Both the position numbers and the translations under genes were made by a program. From Bigelowiella natans CCMP2755 (lineage: Eukaryota; Cercozoa; Chlorarachniophyceae): a DNA stretch of 20,521 nt. The notes beneath the pieces were generated by a model. The model saw nothing but the letters and a program-made list of their open reading frames with translations, made no database searches and was not told the origin of the DNA. The DNA lies in assembly GCA_000320545.1 (NCBI GenBank), contig ADNK01003368.1, positions 1 to 20,521 of the forward strand. The letters run 5' to 3'. Of this stretch, positions 19,445 through 20,521 are shown one piece after another (position 1 is the first letter of the stretch; every line of letters begins with the position of its first letter).

Positions 19445-20521
19445 ATGTCACAGCAGCTAGAAGAACAGCAGGACTTTGGCTCGCAGGCCGTGCAAGGGCA
19501 CGAGCAGAAACAGGAAAGGAAGGGCGATACGGACGCTAAGGAAGGAGGAGGAACACCTCCACAGGCACCGCCGGGACCAGCACCCGGGATTAAGAAAGCA
19601 GATGCAGCAGCAGAGGCACTGGAGAACTTCTACGAGGCGGACGACGAGGACGTGGCCGCCGAAAGCAAGAAGGTCGTAATGGCATTACGAGCCTTGCGAC
19701 CCAGGGCGAGCAACTACGCCAAACTGAAAGTATCGATAGAATACAAGTATCAGACACATGATGTTTGGGCAGCTATCATGCAGGACATCATGGATTACGA
19801 AGCAGACTTACCTCCAGAGTGGGCAGCTTTGTTTAGGAACGACGGGGGTCTGGGCGCCTCGCGGGGGACGACCCAGAGCACCGTCAAGCAGCAGCAGCCG
19901 GTACAGCGGAACACCCAGTTCATGTCTGTTAAAACAGCACCGGTTATGATAACGAAATACAACGGGAAAAGAGGTGAGGCAAGGAGGTGGTGGAAGAACG
20001 CTAGGAGTATACTCTGCGACTTTACCCCTAACCCCACCGAAAACGACAAGCTCAAATGGCTAGCTATAATAAAGCAAGCCATGGACCTTTACGAGACAGG
20101 CAGGACCCGGATCAGGCAGCTAGAGAAAATACACACTACAGTTAGTGGGCTACGAGACGTTGAGGCGATAATGAAGGCTTTTGTAAATGAACAGGATGCT
20201 AACTCCCTACCCCAGGCTATTAGAAAATACAGAGCAATGATGCAGCATGAGAGAGAACCTGTTAGAGACTTTGCCACGCGCTTCCAGGATATGATCGACG
20301 AACTACATGATTTTAATTACAACACAGGTGATGATCAGGCAAGGTTTGAAGAGTTCAAGTTAAAGATAAAGGAATCCACTTACGTTACGGAGAAAGGCTA
20401 CACCACGATGGAGGCAGCAGTGCAGGCTATATCCCTACGCGAGCAGGAGCAGGACCGCAAGTTTACCAGCCCTAAGGTACCTGGCATAGGAAACATTAAC
20501 GCTATTAAGCCGCAGCGAGAT
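19445..20521 (+). CDS. gag: Retrotransposon Gag-like protein, truncated by window end
   Basis: The open frame runs 359 codons from ATG 19445 to the last base with no stop. The first 60 residues are Gln/Gly/Pro-rich and charged. An acidic stretch (about 61-80) follows, then a Gln/Thr-rich linker near 150. From about residue 168 the protein has the look of a Ty3/gypsy-type capsid: KYNGKRGEARRWWKNA, a following helical region with LKWLAIIKQAMDLYETG, and the MQHEREPVRDFATRFQDMIDEL segment typical of Gag cores. Gag forms the particle that packages element RNA. The zinc knuckle, protease and polymerase would lie beyond the window. The ORF has no frameshift or stop and purine-rich codons unlike the cellular genes, consistent with a young element. 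Its orientation is away from the telomere. The superfamily assignment is inferred from general pattern only. Confidence 0.78.
   Translation, partial: MSQQLEEQQDFGSQAVQGHEQKQERKGDTDAKEGGGTPPQAPPGPAPGIKKADAAAEALENFYEADDEDVAAESKKVVMALRALRPRASNYAKLKVSIEYKYQTHDVWAAIMQDIMDYEADLPPEWAALFRNDGGLGASRGTTQSTVKQQQPVQRNTQFMSVKTAPVMITKYNGKRGEARRWWKNARSILCDFTPNPTENDKLKWLAIIKQAMDLYETGRTRIRQLEKIHTTVSGLRDVEAIMKAFVNEQDANSLPQAIRKYRAMMQHEREPVRDFATRFQDMIDELHDFNYNTGDDQARFEEFKLKIKESTYVTEKGYTTMEAAVQAISLREQEQDRKFTSPKVPGIGNINAIKPQRD

Overview
The window is the left end of a linear eukaryotic nuclear chromosome. It opens with about 51 copies of CCCTAA (C-rich strand first, so position 1 is the tip) and then carries intron-rich protein genes: a pecanex-like membrane protein, a CHERP-like splicing factor with SR-rich tail, a heterotrimeric G-protein alpha subunit and a retrotransposon Gag. 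TTAGGG-type telomeres, about 20 introns in one gene, intron sizes of roughly 55-440 nt, weak 5' splice sites beyond GT, and long dinucleotide arrays inside introns suggest an intron-rich free-living protist. A rhizarian such as a chlorarachniophyte would fit, but the sequence alone does not settle the lineage.

Layout: 1-309 telomere; 310-1970 subtelomeric DNA with no credible gene; about 1971-10225 (minus strand) a pecanex-like gene of about 21 exons and 1,430 residues, transcribed toward the telomere; 10226-10701 a divergent intergenic/promoter region; 10702-14237 (plus) a nine-exon CHERP-like gene of 672 residues; 14238-16409 a gene-poor block with a tandem duplication and large inverted repeats; 16410-17850 (plus) a five-exon G-alpha gene of 370 residues; 17851-19114 a second gene-poor block with heptamer arrays; 19115-19444 a hairpin-rich leader or possible LTR; 19445 to the window end, an open Gag ORF of 359+ codons.

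The three cellular genes have no evident shared pathway: one is a multi-pass membrane protein, one a U2 snRNP-associated splicing factor, one a signalling GTPase. Pecanex and CHERP-like start head to head and could share a promoter region. All exon joins were made by hand; reading phases agree across every join in the CHERP-like and G-alpha models, and across all pecanex joins up to the last intron. The pecanex C-terminus and its exon 7/8 junction are the least certain parts. No clearly new multi-gene system was found. The best leads are a duplicated 3' splice site in the CHERP-like gene, the divergent G-alpha, the hairpin cluster before Gag, and clustering of CACGTG palindromes in the gene-poor blocks.
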